Below are positions 44,129 to 54,227 of a stretch of DNA of 64,000 nt, in pieces. Both the position numbers and the translations under genes were made by a program. The notes under the pieces are model-generated. The model was not told the DNA's origin and searched no databases. It saw nothing but the letters and a program-made list of their open reading frames with translations. The stretch is from JAWVFM01 sp963823245 (GTDB taxonomy: Bacteria > Actinomycetota > Thermoleophilia > Solirubrobacterales > 70-9), in NCBI GenBank assembly GCA_963823245.1, contig CAWGKQ010000007.1, positions 1 through 64,000 of the forward strand, written 5' to 3'. Numbering within the stretch: the first letter of the stretch is position 1; the number at the start of each line of letters is the position of its first letter.

Positions 44129-47100
44129 GTGAGCCTCGTATGCGGCAGCTGCGGCGCCGAGCTCACGGAGGGGGCGCGCTTCTGCTCATCCTGTGGCGCG
44201 GCGACCGCCGGGCCCGCCCGTGAGACGCGCCGCGTCGTGACCGCGCTCTTCAGCGACGTCGTCGGATCGACCGCGCTCGGCGAGCGCCTCGACCCGGAGG
44301 ACTTCCAAACGCTCGTCGGCGGCGCGGTGGCGCGGATGGCCTCGTCCGTCGAGGCGTTCGGCGGCGAGGTGTTCGAGTACGCGGGCGACGGGCTCCTGGC
44401 GCTGTTCGGCGCGCCGACCGCGCACGAGGACGACCCCGAGCGCGCTGTCCTCGCGGGCCTTCGCATCATCGAGGCGATCGAGGCCTACCGCGACGAGGCG
44501 GCGCGCGAGTGGGACGTGGAGGGATTCGCCGTGCGGGTGGGGATCGAGACCGGGCTCGCGGTGCTCGGGCCGGTCGGCGGCGGGACGAAGCTCGAGTACG
44601 GCGCCGTGGGCGATGCGCTCAACACCGCTGCGAGGCTCCAGGGCGAGGCGGAGCCCGGCACGGTGCTCGTCGGACCGCGGACCCACGAGCTGGCCGGCGA
44701 CCGCTTCGAGTTCGGCGAGCCGAGCTCCCTGACGCTGAAGGGAAAGGCGGGGGAGGTGGAGGCGTGGCCCGTGCGCGCCCAGCGCGCCGCCGGGGCGACC
44801 GCGGGCGCCGTTCGCGCCGCGCTCGTCGGCCGCGAGGCGGAGCTGGCCGCGGCGCTCGAGCCGGTGGGCGAGGTGCTCGGCGGCTCGGGCCGGATCCTCA
44901 TCGTCACCGGCGAGGCCGGGGTGGGCAAGTCGCGCCTCGTGGCCGAGATCCGGGAGCGCTTCGAGTCGGGCTCCTCGCCCGGCGGCGAGCCGCGCTGGCT
45001 CGAGGGCCGCTGCGTCTCCTACGGCGAGTCGCTTCCGTACTGGCCGTTTCGCACCCTGCTTCGCGAGTGGCTCGCGGGTGCGAGCCAGGAGGAGGTGCGG
45101 CCCGCGCTCGCGTCCGAGCTCGCGCGGCTCGCGCCCGACCGCGCCGATGATCTGCGGCCGGCGATCGAGGCGGTCCTCGGCTACACGGGCGAGGGCGATG
45201 GGTCGGCGGCGATGCCGGCCGAGGCCGCGCAGCAACGGATCCGCGACGGCGTCGCGGAGGCGCTCGATCTCCTCGCGGCTGAGGGGCCGCTCGCCATCGC
45301 ACTCGACGACCTTCACTGGGCGGACGCCTCGTCGCTGGCTCTGATCGAGCGCCTTCTCGAGCTCGCCGAGCGCGCCCCGGTGCTGCTCGTGCTGAACATG
45401 CGCCCCGAGCGCGAGCACCCGGCGTGGGAGCTGCGCGAGGGCGCCCTGCGCACGCTGCCACATCGCGCGCGCGAGATCGCGCTCGAGCGACTGGGCGGCG
45501 ATCGCGGCAGCGAGCTGCTCGGCGCGCTGGTTGGCGCCGGCACGCTGCCCGCGGAGCTCGAGCGTCGGCTCCTCGACCGCGCCGAGGGCAACCCGTTCTA
45601 CCTCGAGGAGCTCGTGCGCTCGATGGTGGATTCCGGCTCGCTTCGTCGAGTGAACGGCGACTGGCAGTTCGACCGGGACGTGCCGGTCGACATCCCGGAG
45701 ACCGTCGAGAAGGTGGTGCTCGCCCGGATCGACCGGCTCAGCTCGCCCGCCCAGGAGCTCGTGGGCGTGGCGGCGGTGCTCGGACGCCAGTTCCCGGTGC
45801 CGCTGCTGGAGGCCGTCTCGCGAACCCCCGGTCTCGAGGAGCCGTTGCGTGAGCTCCAGTCGGCCGAGCTCCTGCGCGACGCGGCCCGGTGGCCGGTGCC
45901 GTTCGTCACCTTCACGCACACGCTGATCCAGGAGGCCGCCTACCGCGGGCTCCTGAGGCGCCGCCGCCAGGAGCTGCATGCCGCGGCGCTGACCGCCATC
46001 GAGGGGATCTACGCGGAGCGGCTCGACGAGTTCGCCGGCATGGCGGCGCACCACGCGGCCTCCGCGGGAGACCATCGGGCCGCCATCGACTACCACCGCC
46101 GCGCGGCGAAGGCCGCGGAGCGGGTCTACGCGCTCGAGGAGGCGAGCGAGCACTACACGGCGGCGCTCGAGGCAGCGAGCGAGCTCGGCCTCGACGAGAG
46201 CGACGCGGTGGTCCGCGAGCTGGTGGCGGATCGAGGGCGCAACCGCTTCACCGTCGGCGATCTCGAACCCGCGCGCGCCGACCTCGAGCGCGCCGCGGCG
46301 GCCGCCGAGAGGTACGGCGATCCTGAGACCCACGCCCAGGCTGCCCTCGACCTGGCGAGCTACTGGCGCACGATCGACTTCACCAAGGCGACGGAGCTGA
46401 TGGAGGAGATCGCGGAGAAGAGCGCCGCGGTGCCGGGACCGGCGCGGGTGAACGTGCTCTCGCGGCTCGCGATCCAGAACGTCAACCAGCTTCGATTCGA
46501 TCGCGCGGCAGAGATGGCGGAGGAGGCGCTGAGGCTGGCGGAGGCGGACGGCGACGACCTCGCGGTCGCGCTCGCCCTCGACGCGCAGAAGCTGGTGGCG
46601 CTTCAGACCGGCGACATCGAGCGCCTGGAGACGCTGACAACGCGACTGCGCGCCATGCTCGAGGCGCAGTTCGACGAGGCTCCCCGCGAAACCTCCTACT
46701 ACCTCACCTGGGTGCTCCTCGAATCGGGCTTCGTGCCGCTTGCGCGCGGTGACCATGACGCCGCGATCGGGCTCTTCGAGGAGGCGCTCGAGTTGACGCG
46801 AAAGATGGGCGCCCGGTTCCAGGAGGCGCTGTTCGTCGATGCGCTGTGCTGGGCCTACCGGAGCCGCGGTGACTACGAGCGGGCGCTCGAGTACGGGCGC
46901 GAGGCCGTTGAGCTCGCGCCGGCCGCCGAGACCGTCGAGTGGTCGGCTTGGACCCACGCGAGCCTGGGGTGGACGCTGCTCGAGGCGGGCGACGGCGCGC
47001 GGGCGGCCGAGACGCTCGAGCGCGGACTCGACGTCGCGCGCACCGGCCGCGCGCCGGCGCAAATCCTCCGCTGCACGGCGCTGCTGGCCTGGGCGCGCGC

Positions 47101-47380
47101 AGAGCTGGGAGAGCTCGATGCCGCGTCGAGCCTGCGGGACGACGCCGGCGGGCTATTCGCCGGCGTGAGCGTGCCGGCCGGCCGCGCCTGGCTCTTCGGC
47201 GCCCACGCCTACGTCGCGGCCGCCCGGGCCGACCTGGCTCTCGGCGAGCACCAGCGGGCCGTCGAGCTGCTGGAGCCGATCGCCGCCGCCGCGGAGCGAA
47301 GCGGCTGGATCGAGGTGCAGCGCTCCGCGACTCAGCTGATGGACGAGGCGGCTACCGCCCCGCCTCGATCGCGTCGATGA
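44129..47380 (+). CDS. Zinc-ribbon + class III adenylyl/guanylyl cyclase + AAA ATPase + TPR regulator
   Basis: Intact 1083 aa. Residues 5-22 form a zinc ribbon (C5, C8, C19, C22). Residues 35-190 are a class III cyclase domain (VTALFSDVVGSTALGERL, EVFEYAGDGLLALFGAP, LEYGAVGDALNTAARLQ). A P-loop GEAGVGKS is at 261-268, with Walker B LAIALDDLHWAD near 390-400. From about 600 the protein is TPR-rich (ASEHYTAALEAASELGL, YRSRGDYERALEYGREAVEL). Such multidomain proteins sense signals through the TPR/ATPase part and may make cAMP. TAGACT lies 6 nt before GTG 44129 (leaderless). Confidence 0.92.
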   Translation: MSLVCGSCGAELTEGARFCSSCGAATAGPARETRRVVTALFSDVVGSTALGERLDPEDFQTLVGGAVARMASSVEAFGGEVFEYAGDGLLALFGAPTAHEDDPERAVLAGLRIIEAIEAYRDEAAREWDVEGFAVRVGIETGLAVLGPVGGGTKLEYGAVGDALNTAARLQGEAEPGTVLVGPRTHELAGDRFEFGEPSSLTLKGKAGEVEAWPVRAQRAAGATAGAVRAALVGREAELAAALEPVGEVLGGSGRILIVTGEAGVGKSRLVAEIRERFESGSSPGGEPRWLEGRCVSYGESLPYWPFRTLLREWLAGASQEEVRPALASELARLAPDRADDLRPAIEAVLGYTGEGDGSAAMPAEAAQQRIRDGVAEALDLLAAEGPLAIALDDLHWADASSLALIERLLELAERAPVLLVLNMRPEREHPAWELREGALRTLPHRAREIALERLGGDRGSELLGALVGAGTLPAELERRLLDRAEGNPFYLEELVRSMVDSGSLRRVNGDWQFDRDVPVDIPETVEKVVLARIDRLSSPAQELVGVAAVLGRQFPVPLLEAVSRTPGLEEPLRELQSAELLRDAARWPVPFVTFTHTLIQEAAYRGLLRRRRQELHAAALTAIEGIYAERLDEFAGMAAHHAASAGDHRAAIDYHRRAAKAAERVYALEEASEHYTAALEAASELGLDESDAVVRELVADRGRNRFTVGDLEPARADLERAAAAAERYGDPETHAQAALDLASYWRTIDFTKATELMEEIAEKSAAVPGPARVNVLSRLAIQNVNQLRFDRAAEMAEEALRLAEADGDDLAVALALDAQKLVALQTGDIERLETLTTRLRAMLEAQFDEAPRETSYYLTWVLLESGFVPLARGDHDAAIGLFEEALELTRKMGARFQEALFVDALCWAYRSRGDYERALEYGREAVELAPAAETVEWSAWTHASLGWTLLEAGDGARAAETLERGLDVARTGRAPAQILRCTALLAWARAELGELDAASSLRDDAGGLFAGVSVPAGRAWLFGAHAYVAAARADLALGEHQRAVELLEPIAAAAERSGWIEVQRSATQLMDEAATAPPRSRR

Positions 47381-48398
47381 TTGCCTTCGCCTTCGAGACG
47401 AGCTTCCGGCCCCTCGCCTTCGGGAGGTCTCCCGACTGGATCAGCTCATGGGCGCGGTCGACTAGCTTCTCGAGCACCTTGATGGTGGCCTCCGGGCGGT
47501 CGTGCCGGTAGCTGCGGGCCGCCTCGTTGATCTTCGCGCGCAGCGACTCGAGCACACGCGGCGGGCAGAACTCGCAGGAATCGACGAGCGAGCGCAGCCT
47601 CTCGAGCGCCTCGTCGACGGCGTCGATCTTGAAGACGTCGCCGTAGCCCGTCGCCGATCCCGTCGAGAAGGCCTTGGAGCGGCATCCGGCCGGGTACTGC
47701 GGCTCCCCGCCGGGGAAGGTGCCGGTGGGGTTGGACCCGTCGTCGTAGGTGAAGCACCAGCCGACCTTGTCGTGGATCTTGAGGCTGTAATCGTCGGGAT
47801 CGCCGGAGTCGAGGGGATGCGAGAGCTCATAGACCCATCCCTTCCCCGCGGTGAAGGTGCGGGCGGCACTGCCGTTCTGGAAGCCCGGCTCGCCGCCCTG
47901 GTCGGTTGCGAAGTAACCGCCGGAGGCGAGCTTGCAGTAGATGAGATCCGTGAAGCCCGGAGAGCCGTCGCTGACCTGGAAGAAGGCGATGAAGTCCTCG
48001 ACGGGCTCGCCCACCGGCGCGCAGCTGCGGTCGGCCCCGGGCACGATCACGCCGTCGTGGGCGTTGTCGAAGAAGAAGCTCAGGCTGTCGTCGTGGGGGG
48101 TGACCGGGCCGTTGGTCTGGTCGTCGATCTGGACGGCGTAGTAGTCGTTCTCGGTGTCGTTGGTCTCGCAGATCGTGAACGTGTAACTCGCCTGGATGCC
48201 ACCGGGCGGCGCCTGCTGGGTCACCGGGCCGATGCACGAGTCGCCGTACTCCTTCGGCGAGATGACGCCGTCGACGGCGGCCGAGCCGTACTCGGAGAGC
48301 TGGTCGCCGGAATGGGCGAAGGCGGGTGCGCTCAGCGTCAGCGCCGCCAGCAAAACGCCGATGACGAGACCCGTCGCAGATCGGCGGGTGCGCTTGCC
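47352..48398 (-). CDS. Exported protein with C-terminal helical region, unknown function, start uncertain
   Basis: RTRRSATGLVIGVLLAALTL with SAPAFAHSG is a Sec signal peptide that extends upstream of the first usable TTG (48353), so the true start lies near 48400 or in another frame. The exported domain has DGVISPKEYGDSCIGPV, YYAVQIDDQTNGPVTPHDDS and LSFFFDNAHDGVIVPG, a beta-sandwich pattern seen in carbohydrate/DOMON-like domains. The last 100 residues (EALERLRSLVDSCEFCPPRV then AHELIQSGDLPKARGRKLVS) are helical. It overlaps the convergent cyclase gene end by 29 nt. Confidence 0.65.
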   Translation of the reverse strand, partial: GKRTRRSATGLVIGVLLAALTLSAPAFAHSGDQLSEYGSAAVDGVISPKEYGDSCIGPVTQQAPPGGIQASYTFTICETNDTENDYYAVQIDDQTNGPVTPHDDSLSFFFDNAHDGVIVPGADRSCAPVGEPVEDFIAFFQVSDGSPGFTDLIYCKLASGGYFATDQGGEPGFQNGSAARTFTAGKGWVYELSHPLDSGDPDDYSLKIHDKVGWCFTYDDGSNPTGTFPGGEPQYPAGCRSKAFSTGSATGYGDVFKIDAVDEALERLRSLVDSCEFCPPRVLESLRAKINEAARSYRHDRPEATIKVLEKLVDRAHELIQSGDLPKARGRKLVSKAKAIIDAIEAGR

Positions 48399-48431
48399 TT
48401 CTGTTCCGCCCTCAGCCGTGAGACCCCCTCT

Positions 48432-48471
48432 GGACGGCTTGTGAGGAGACTGTACTCCTCACAAGCCGTCC
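48432..48471 (-). terminator. Perfect 17-bp terminator hairpin
   Basis: Arms 48432-48448 and 48455-48471 are perfectly complementary over 17 bp with a 6-base loop. It lies 22 bases after the inferred true stop (48493) of the methyltransferase gene and before the exported-protein gene, both on the minus strand, so it separates two transcripts. Confidence 0.8.
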
Positions 48472-48492
48472 GAAGGGACCGGCGCTGGGCCT

Positions 48493-49566
48493 CTACGGCC
48501 TGCGCCTCGAGGATGAGGTTGAAGGGCGTCTCGGTCGCCCTGCGGACGGTCGAGAAGCCGCCCGCGGTGATGACCTCGGCCAGGCGAGCCTCGCCCGCCT
48601 GCGCCCCGAGCGCCAGCCCGACCTCCTGGTCGAGCGACGCCGGCGTGCAGATCACCGTCGAGGCGCCGTAGAACACGCGGCCGACCGGGTTGAGGTTCTC
48701 CTCGACCGCGTCGTTTGCGTACGGCTCGACGACCATCCAGGTGCCGTCGTCGGCCAGGGTCTCCTTGACGTGCGCCGAGGCGCCGACGGGATCGCCCATG
48801 TCGTGCAGGCAGTCGAACACGCACACGAGGTCGTAGTCGCTGCCCGGGTAGTCCTTCGCCGAGGCGACCGCGAACGTGATGCGGTCCTCGACCCCGGCCT
48901 CCTTCGCGGCCTCGCGGGCCGCCTCGATCGAGGCCTCGTGGTAGTCGAACCCGTAGAACTCGGAGTTCGGGAACGCCTCGGCCAGGATGATCGTCGAGGC
49001 GCCGTGGCCGCACCCGACGTCGGCGACGGTCGCGCCGCGCTCGAGCTTCTCCACCACGCCCGTCGAGCGCCGGCAGCCACTCGGCCACCAGGTGCCCTCG
49101 GTAGCCCGGGCGGAAGAACCGCTCGGTGCCGCGGAACAGGCGATGGTCGTGCTCGTGCCAGCCGACGCCCTCGCCGCCGCGGAACGCCTCGCGGAGCTTG
49201 TCCTCGTCGGCGTAGAGCGAGGCGATCAGCTCGTAGACGCCCAGGATGTAGAACGGGCTGTCCTCGTCGGCGAGCGCCAGCGCATGCTCGTCGGGCAGCG
49301 TGTACGTGTCGGTCTCCGGGTCGTAGGTGACGTACCCGCCCGCGGCCTGGTTTCGAAGCCACTCGCGGACGTAGCGCTCGGCCGCCCCGGAGCGCTCGGC
49401 GACCTCCTCGGAGGTGAGCGGCCCGGCGTGCGCCATCGCCTTGTAGAGGCCGAGCTTCTCGCCGATCAAGAACAGCGGCGCGCTGATGATCGCGCCCATG
49501 TCCGTGACGGCCTGGCCCATGAAGGCCTCGAGCTTCGCCTCGTCGATCGTCGTTCGTGGTGCTCAT
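48493..49566 (-). CDS. SAM-dependent methyltransferase with N-terminal winged-helix dimerisation domain, frameshifted
   Basis: MSTTNDDRR begins at 49566. After a slip near 49530 the N-terminal domain reads AFMGQAVTDMGAIISAPLFL, IGEKLGLYKAMAHAGPLTSE and VAERSGAAERYVREWLRNQA, a winged-helix typical of O-methyltransferase-like proteins. After another near 49060: GATVADVGCGHGASTIILAE (motif I), DLVCVFDCLHDMGDPVGASA. One extra C near 48503 hides the natural ending LEARP-stop at 48493. About 355 aa. A strong hairpin follows. Substrate unknown. Confidence 0.83.
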
Positions 49567-49667
49567 CTAGTTGACCCCCAATAGGTCTTGCTTGACGGGG
49601 TCAACGCTCCCACGGCGGCGGCGGCGGTTCTGGTCCCTCGCGGCGCTCCTTCTGCGTCGAATTACCC

Positions 49668-50507
49668 TCAGAGCAGGCGAACGAGATCGGCGACGACATC
49701 GCGCGCCGGCTCGACCTCCGCGACCTCCCCGACTCCGCTTCCGGCGTAGAGCGCCATGTCGCCGACGTCGCGTTCCTCCTCCCGAGCGGGTGGAATCACG
49801 GAGCGCCAGCCGCTCTGCCTCGCGGCATCGAGCGCCGAGCGGAGGACGCGGTGAGGCGCGTCCCCCCACCCATCGCCGAACCACGTCGTGAGCTCGGTGT
49901 CGCCCTCACCCGCCGCGAGGACTTGCTCGGCGTAGGCGGGGTGCGCGCCCGACTCGGGGCAGGGAATGAATCGCGTTCCGACGCGGACCGCATCAGCGCC
50001 ACTGCGGACGAGCTCGGCCACGCGGTCGGCCGTGACGATGCCGCCCGCCGCGACGACCGGGAAGCTGACGGCGGCCAGGGTGGCCGCGAGCACCTCGTCG
50101 AGCGGGTCGTCGCCCCGGACGTGCCCGCCCGCCTCGGTGCCCTGCGCGACGACGTAGTCGCACCCTGCCTCCTCGGCGCGGCGTGCCTCCGCGGCCGAGC
50201 CGACCTGCCAGCCGGCGAGGGCTCCGCCCCGGTGCGCGGCGTCGACGACGTCGGGGCTGGGGTCGGCGTAGAAGCACTCGACGATGCGGCACCTGTTCGC
50301 CACGTCTTCGATCAGCTCGAGCGGCGGCTCGAACGGCATCAGGAAGTTCGCCCCGCACGCTCCGTCGACCGGCTCGACGCCCATCGGCACCATCCCGCAC
50401 CCGCCAGCCGCAACGACGGCCCCGGCGAGCTCCGGAGTTCCGACGCTTCCCATCGCCGCGAGCTGGACCGGCAGCTCGCAGCCGACGAGCTCGGCGAACC
50501 TCGTCAT
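49668..50507 (-). CDS. Nitronate monooxygenase (2-nitropropane dioxygenase-like)
   Basis: Intact 279 aa from ATG 50507 (MTRFAELVGCELPVQLAAMG). FMN TIM-barrel motifs: GCDYVVAQGTEAGGHVRG carries the conserved QG.EAGGH, VVAAGGIVTADRVAELVRSG and ADAVRVGTRFIPCPESGAHP the phosphate-binding GG and G.RF. Family members oxidise nitroalkanes or act as enoyl reductases. The N-terminal extension upstream of 50507 is not family-like and was excluded. Confidence 0.88.
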   Translation of the reverse strand: MTRFAELVGCELPVQLAAMGSVGTPELAGAVVAAGGCGMVPMGVEPVDGACGANFLMPFEPPLELIEDVANRCRIVECFYADPSPDVVDAAHRGGALAGWQVGSAAEARRAEEAGCDYVVAQGTEAGGHVRGDDPLDEVLAATLAAVSFPVVAAGGIVTADRVAELVRSGADAVRVGTRFIPCPESGAHPAYAEQVLAAGEGDTELTTWFGDGWGDAPHRVLRSALDAARQSGWRSVIPPAREEERDVGDMALYAGSGVGEVAEVEPARDVVADLVRLL

Positions 50508-50565
50508 GCCGGGATTATGTCCGGCGCCTGCGTCGCTCAGCCCGTCTACCCTTTGGCGCGGGGTA

Positions 50566-51433
50566 GTCAACCGGGGTAGGAAGACGCTCGGCCTCGTGCT
50601 GCTTGCCGCGGCGCTCGTTCTCGCCGTTGCGAGCCCATCCGCCTCGGCCGAGATGAGCCTCGCCAGTCCGCCGCCGGGCGCCAACGACTTCTCCTGCAAG
50701 CCGACGAAGGCGCATCCGAACCCGCTTGTCCTCGTGCACGGCCTGGGCGCGACGATGGGCGAGAACTGGGGCTACAGCTCGCCGATCCTCGCCAAGCAGG
50801 GCTACTGCGTCTTCGCGCTCACCTACGGCGTCGACCCGCGATTCCAGTTCGCCGGCGGGGTGCTCCCGATCCAGAAGAGTGCGCACGAGCTGAATGGTTT
50901 CGTGAAGCGCGTGCTACGCGCGACGGGCGCGAAGAGGGTCGACCTGGTCGGCCACTCTGAGGGCACGTTCATGCCGGAGTACCGGCTCAAGTACCTCGGC
51001 GGGGCCAAGTACGTCCGCCGCCTACGTGGCGATGACGCCGCTGTACGCGGGGACGACGCTCTACGGTGTCTCGAGCCTGAGCGAGGTTCTCGCCGGGTTC
51101 GGGCTCTCGCAGGGGGTGATCGACCAGTTCTCCCAGTTCTGCGGCTCGTGTCCGCAGTTCCTCGCCGGCTCGGACATGGTGAAGAAGCTGAACAAGGGCG
51201 GGGCGGCCGTGCCGGGCATCGCATACACGACGATCCCGACCCGCTACGACGAGCTCGTCGTGCCTTACACGCGCGGCATCCTCTACGCCCCGAACGCGAC
51301 CAACCGCATCCTCCAGGACGTCTGCCCGACCGACCTCTCGGAGCACGTGGCGGAGGCGTTCGACCCCGTCGTCGTCCAGATCATCCTGAACGCGCTCGAC
51401 CCGCGGCACGCGAAGCCGGTTAGCTGCGTGTAG
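50566..51433 (+). CDS. Secreted lipase (class 2, alpha/beta hydrolase), frameshifted, start uncertain
   Basis: GRKTLGLVLLAAALVLAVAS with ending PSASA is a Sec signal peptide. LVLVHGLGATMGENWGYSSP gives the oxyanion region HG, RVDLVGHSEGTFMPEYRLKY the nucleophile GHSEG. After a slip near 51020 it continues AMTPLYAGTTLYGVSSLSEV, GIAYTTIPTRYDELVVPYTR (catalytic Asp/Glu area) and a Cys-containing C-terminus. No ATG/GTG was found at the right place; 50566 is approximate. It ends overlapping the convergent hydrolase gene. Confidence 0.8.
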
Positions 51434-52300
51434 CGACCGGCGGCGCGACCGCCCCGGCCCGCACAGCCTCCGCGAACTCGCGGACGGCGAGGTTGAAGGC
51501 CACAGGCCAGCGGGAGCTGACCACAGGGCCGAGGCCCTCGAACACCCGCAGCTCGGCGCCTGTGGCATTCGCGAATGCCACGCTCGCGTCCTTGGGGCCA
51601 ACCGACCCGCCGCCGTTCTGCAGCACCAGCGCGGCACGGTAACCCGGCTCGCCATCTCCAGCGCCTCATCGCGAGTCGGAAGACCGAGTCCCACGATGCT
51701 GGCGATGAAGGTGCTCGCGTCGGTGTCCATGCCGTAGGAGACGAAGTCCTCGATCTGCTTCGTCGAGTGCGGGTTCGGATACATCCGGCGAGCCCAGCGC
51801 TCGAGAAACCCGGGCCAGTCGCTGCTCATCAGCTCGAAGTTGAAGTCGTCCGCGTCGTCCCGTCGCGTCAGCTGACGGAGGTAGTAGTCCGTTGGCCAGA
51901 GGTCCGGGGTGGCGAAGACGGCGGCCTCGACCCGCTCGGGGTGCTCGAGGCAGAGCCGCAGGCCCACGATGGCGCGGGCCGAGAACGAGACGACGATCGT
52001 GCGCTGCGCCTCGGTCGCGTCCATCGCGGCGATGCAGTCCGCGGCGAGCTCGCTCGGGGCGTACGCCTCGGCCTCCTGGGGCCGGTCGGAGCGGCCGTTG
52101 CCGCGCCCGTCGACGACCAGCACCCGGAAATGGCGCGACAGGTAGGGGACGACGCCCTTGAGGCTTCGTGCGTGGGTGATCGCCGGCTGGGGGGCGAACA
52201 GTAGCGTCGGATCGGGGCCCTCGTACAGCTCGTAGCCGACGCGGACCCCGTCGCGCTCGACGAAGCTCGCGACGTCGGGGGAGCGTGCGCGGCTCGGCAC
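51420..52300 (-). CDS. Alpha/beta-hydrolase paralog 1 (last in array), probable pseudoenzyme, one frameshift
   Basis: GTG 52300 gives PSRARSPDVASFVERDGVRV, the N-terminal motif shared by the four array members. LLFAPQPAITHARSLKGVVP, HFRVLVVDGRGNGRSDRPQE follow. The nucleophile elbow is VVSFSARAIVG, with S-F-S-A-R in place of G-x-S-x-G. After a slip near 51640 the region of the catalytic His reads FEGLGPVVSSRW, where paralogs have GHGP or GHAP: the His is replaced by Leu. The protein ends FNLAVREFAEAVRAG. Loss of two active-site features suggests binding rather than hydrolysis. Confidence 0.75.
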
Positions 52301-53331
52301 GCCACGGCAGCGACTCCGCGAACTCGCGAGCGCGAAGTTGACGTCACCGGGATCGGCGCGCCTCGGGGGCGTGGCCCGCTCCTCGGGGACGTCCACGAAG
52401 CGGGGCGCCGAGGGCCTTCGGCGAGCGCACGGGCCAAGTCGGGCGGGGTCGCCAGGTCGTGCTCGCCTGGATCACGAAGACGGGCGACTACGCGCTCGGC
52501 ACGCCGCAGGATCTCCTCGCGCTCGCGATAGGGGGCATCGGGCTCGATGTCCATCGCTCGAAAGGAGTCGACAGCGTCTGCGGCGTCGGCCGCGAGCCCC
52601 ACTCGACGCGTCCTCGACCTGCCGCGTGGAGTGCGGATCGCTCAGGTCGAGGACGGCCGAAGTTCCACTCGAGAAAGCCCGCGCTGGTCTTGGAGCCAGT
52701 AGGGGCCGTTGAACTTCCGCAGGCCCTCGAGGAACTGACGCGGCGTGAGAAATGGCGCCAGGACCGTGATCGAACGTTGCGCGACATCGCCTTGGTCGTG
52801 TCGGGGATCATCCGCGTCGCACGCTCCGCGCCCGCGGCTCCATGTACGTCTTGCGCATGGTCTCGACCGGGTTGCCAACGGGTCACCGGCAGGTAGGGCG
52901 CGATGAAGACGGCGCCGGCGACGCGGTCGGGGCGGTTGGCGGCAAGCCACAGCTGTGCGCGCGCGCCGGCTGAGAGCGCGACTAGGACGCCGCGCTCGGT
53001 GCCGGTGGCGTCCATGACGGCGAGCGCGTCGCGCGCCATCTCCTCCGTGCGGTAGGCATCGACGCCGCGCGGGCGATCGGACTTCGCCGTTTCCGCGGCA
53101 GTCGTAGACGACCACCCGGTGATGGCGCGCCAGGTAGGGGATCTGAGCCTTCCAGGCCCGGGACTGAGAGATCGGCGTGGGGGCGAGGAACAGGAACGTT
53201 GGCGCGCCGTCGCCGTAGCGCTCCCAGTAGAGGCGCACCCCTTCGCGCTCGGCGAACCCGGTCTCGTCCGGGTAGCGCGCCCGGCTGGGCTCCGTCGGAC
53301 TGGCGGTGCGCTCCCGGACGAGAGTGCTCAT
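52300..53331 (-). CDS. Alpha/beta-hydrolase paralog 2, several frameshifts
   Basis: ATG 53331 overlaps the stop of paralog 3 (ATGA). SRARYPDETGFAEREGVRLY is the shared N-motif, then FLAPTPISQSRAWKAQIPYL with RHHRVVVYDCRGNG. After a slip near 53095 come ALAVMDATGTERGVLVALSA with nucleophile region A-L-S-A-G, and RVAGAVFIAPYLPVTRWQP. Later fragments TPRQFLEGLRKFNGPYWLQD, AADAVDSFRAMDIEPDAPYR and a C-terminal VNFALREFAESL lie in other frames (slips near 52870, 52690, 52400). GHAPEAR supplies the His. Full length about 300 aa plus a longer insert. Confidence 0.7.
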
Positions 53332-54220
53332 TGCCCGTCGAGCGACTCCACGAACTCCCGGATCAGAAGATTGACCTTCACCGGGTACCGGGCCTCGGGG
53401 CCGTGGCCCACCCTCGGGAGCGAGACAAGCTTCCCGCCCGTGATCTCCGCCAGCGCGGCACCCGAGTTGTGGGGCGGACCGCGTCGCGGTCCCGTGGACC
53501 ACCAGCGGCGGGCAGCGAACGCGGCCGGCGAGCTCGCGCACGCTTGCCGCGTCCGGCAGCCGCGGAGCGAGCTGGGTGGCGACGAGGGTCTCCGGATCGG
53601 TCTCGAGCGCCCAGGCGACGGTCCTCGAGCTGCTTCGTCGAGTGCGCTCGGTGAAGACCTGTGGGAGAAGAAGTCGGGGAAGCCTTAGTAATCCTCAGCC
53701 AGTAGTTGAGGTTCCACTTGCCCAGCCCTCGTACGGGTCGGCGGGGTCGTGAAGTCCTCGAGGCGGGTTCCGCGGCCCGGCGGGCGGGAGCGGGAGCGCC
53801 GGCCCGATGGCAGCATCCCCTCGACGCGTTCCGGAAGGCCGGCCGCGAGCAGCGGGGCGCACGAGCCGCGCGAGAGGCCGACTAGCACGGCCCGCTCGGT
53901 GGCGGTCGCGTCGATAACGGCGCATGGCGTCGGCGGCGGACTCCGCGTCGCGTAGGCGGCCGGGTCGGCGGCCTGTCCGAGCGTCCGTTGCCGCGGCCGT
54001 CGAAGGCGACCACCCGGTAGTGGCGCGCGAAGTAGGGGATCTGCCCCTTCCACAGGCGCGAGTGGACGACGACCACGCCGGCAGAAGGAGGACGGTGGGG
54101 TCGCCCTCGCCGTAGACCTCGTAGAAGGTCCGCACGCCGTCGCGCTCGACGAAGCCGGTCTCGTCGGGATATCGGGCGCGGGTCTGCTCCGAGCGCCCGG
54201 CGCTGACGTGTTCGACGCAT
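53328..54220 (-). CDS. Alpha/beta-hydrolase paralog 3, frameshifted
   Basis: QTRARYPDETGFVERDGVRT and FYEVYGEGDPTVLLLPAWS form the start; after slips near 54085 and 53960 HSRLWKGQIPYFARHYRVVA and FDGRGNGRSDRP, CAVIDATATERAVLVGLSRG. Here the elbow is canonical G-L-S-R-G. Later parts FLRITKASPT, and after further slips ALAEITGGKLVSLPRVGHGP with the catalytic His, ending KVNLLIREFVESLDGQ at 53328. The start lies near ATG 54220, 8 nt after the stop of the glycosyltransferase gene upstream, so all are one operon. Confidence 0.75.
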
Positions 54221-54227
54221 CGCAGGG

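Noticed and set aside
44186..47062. Long open frame (958 codons) antisense to the cyclase-ATPase-TPR gene
   Set aside because: High GC suppresses stops on the opposite strand. The sense frame has continuous domain motifs; the antisense product is Arg/Leu/Gly-rich without any domain.
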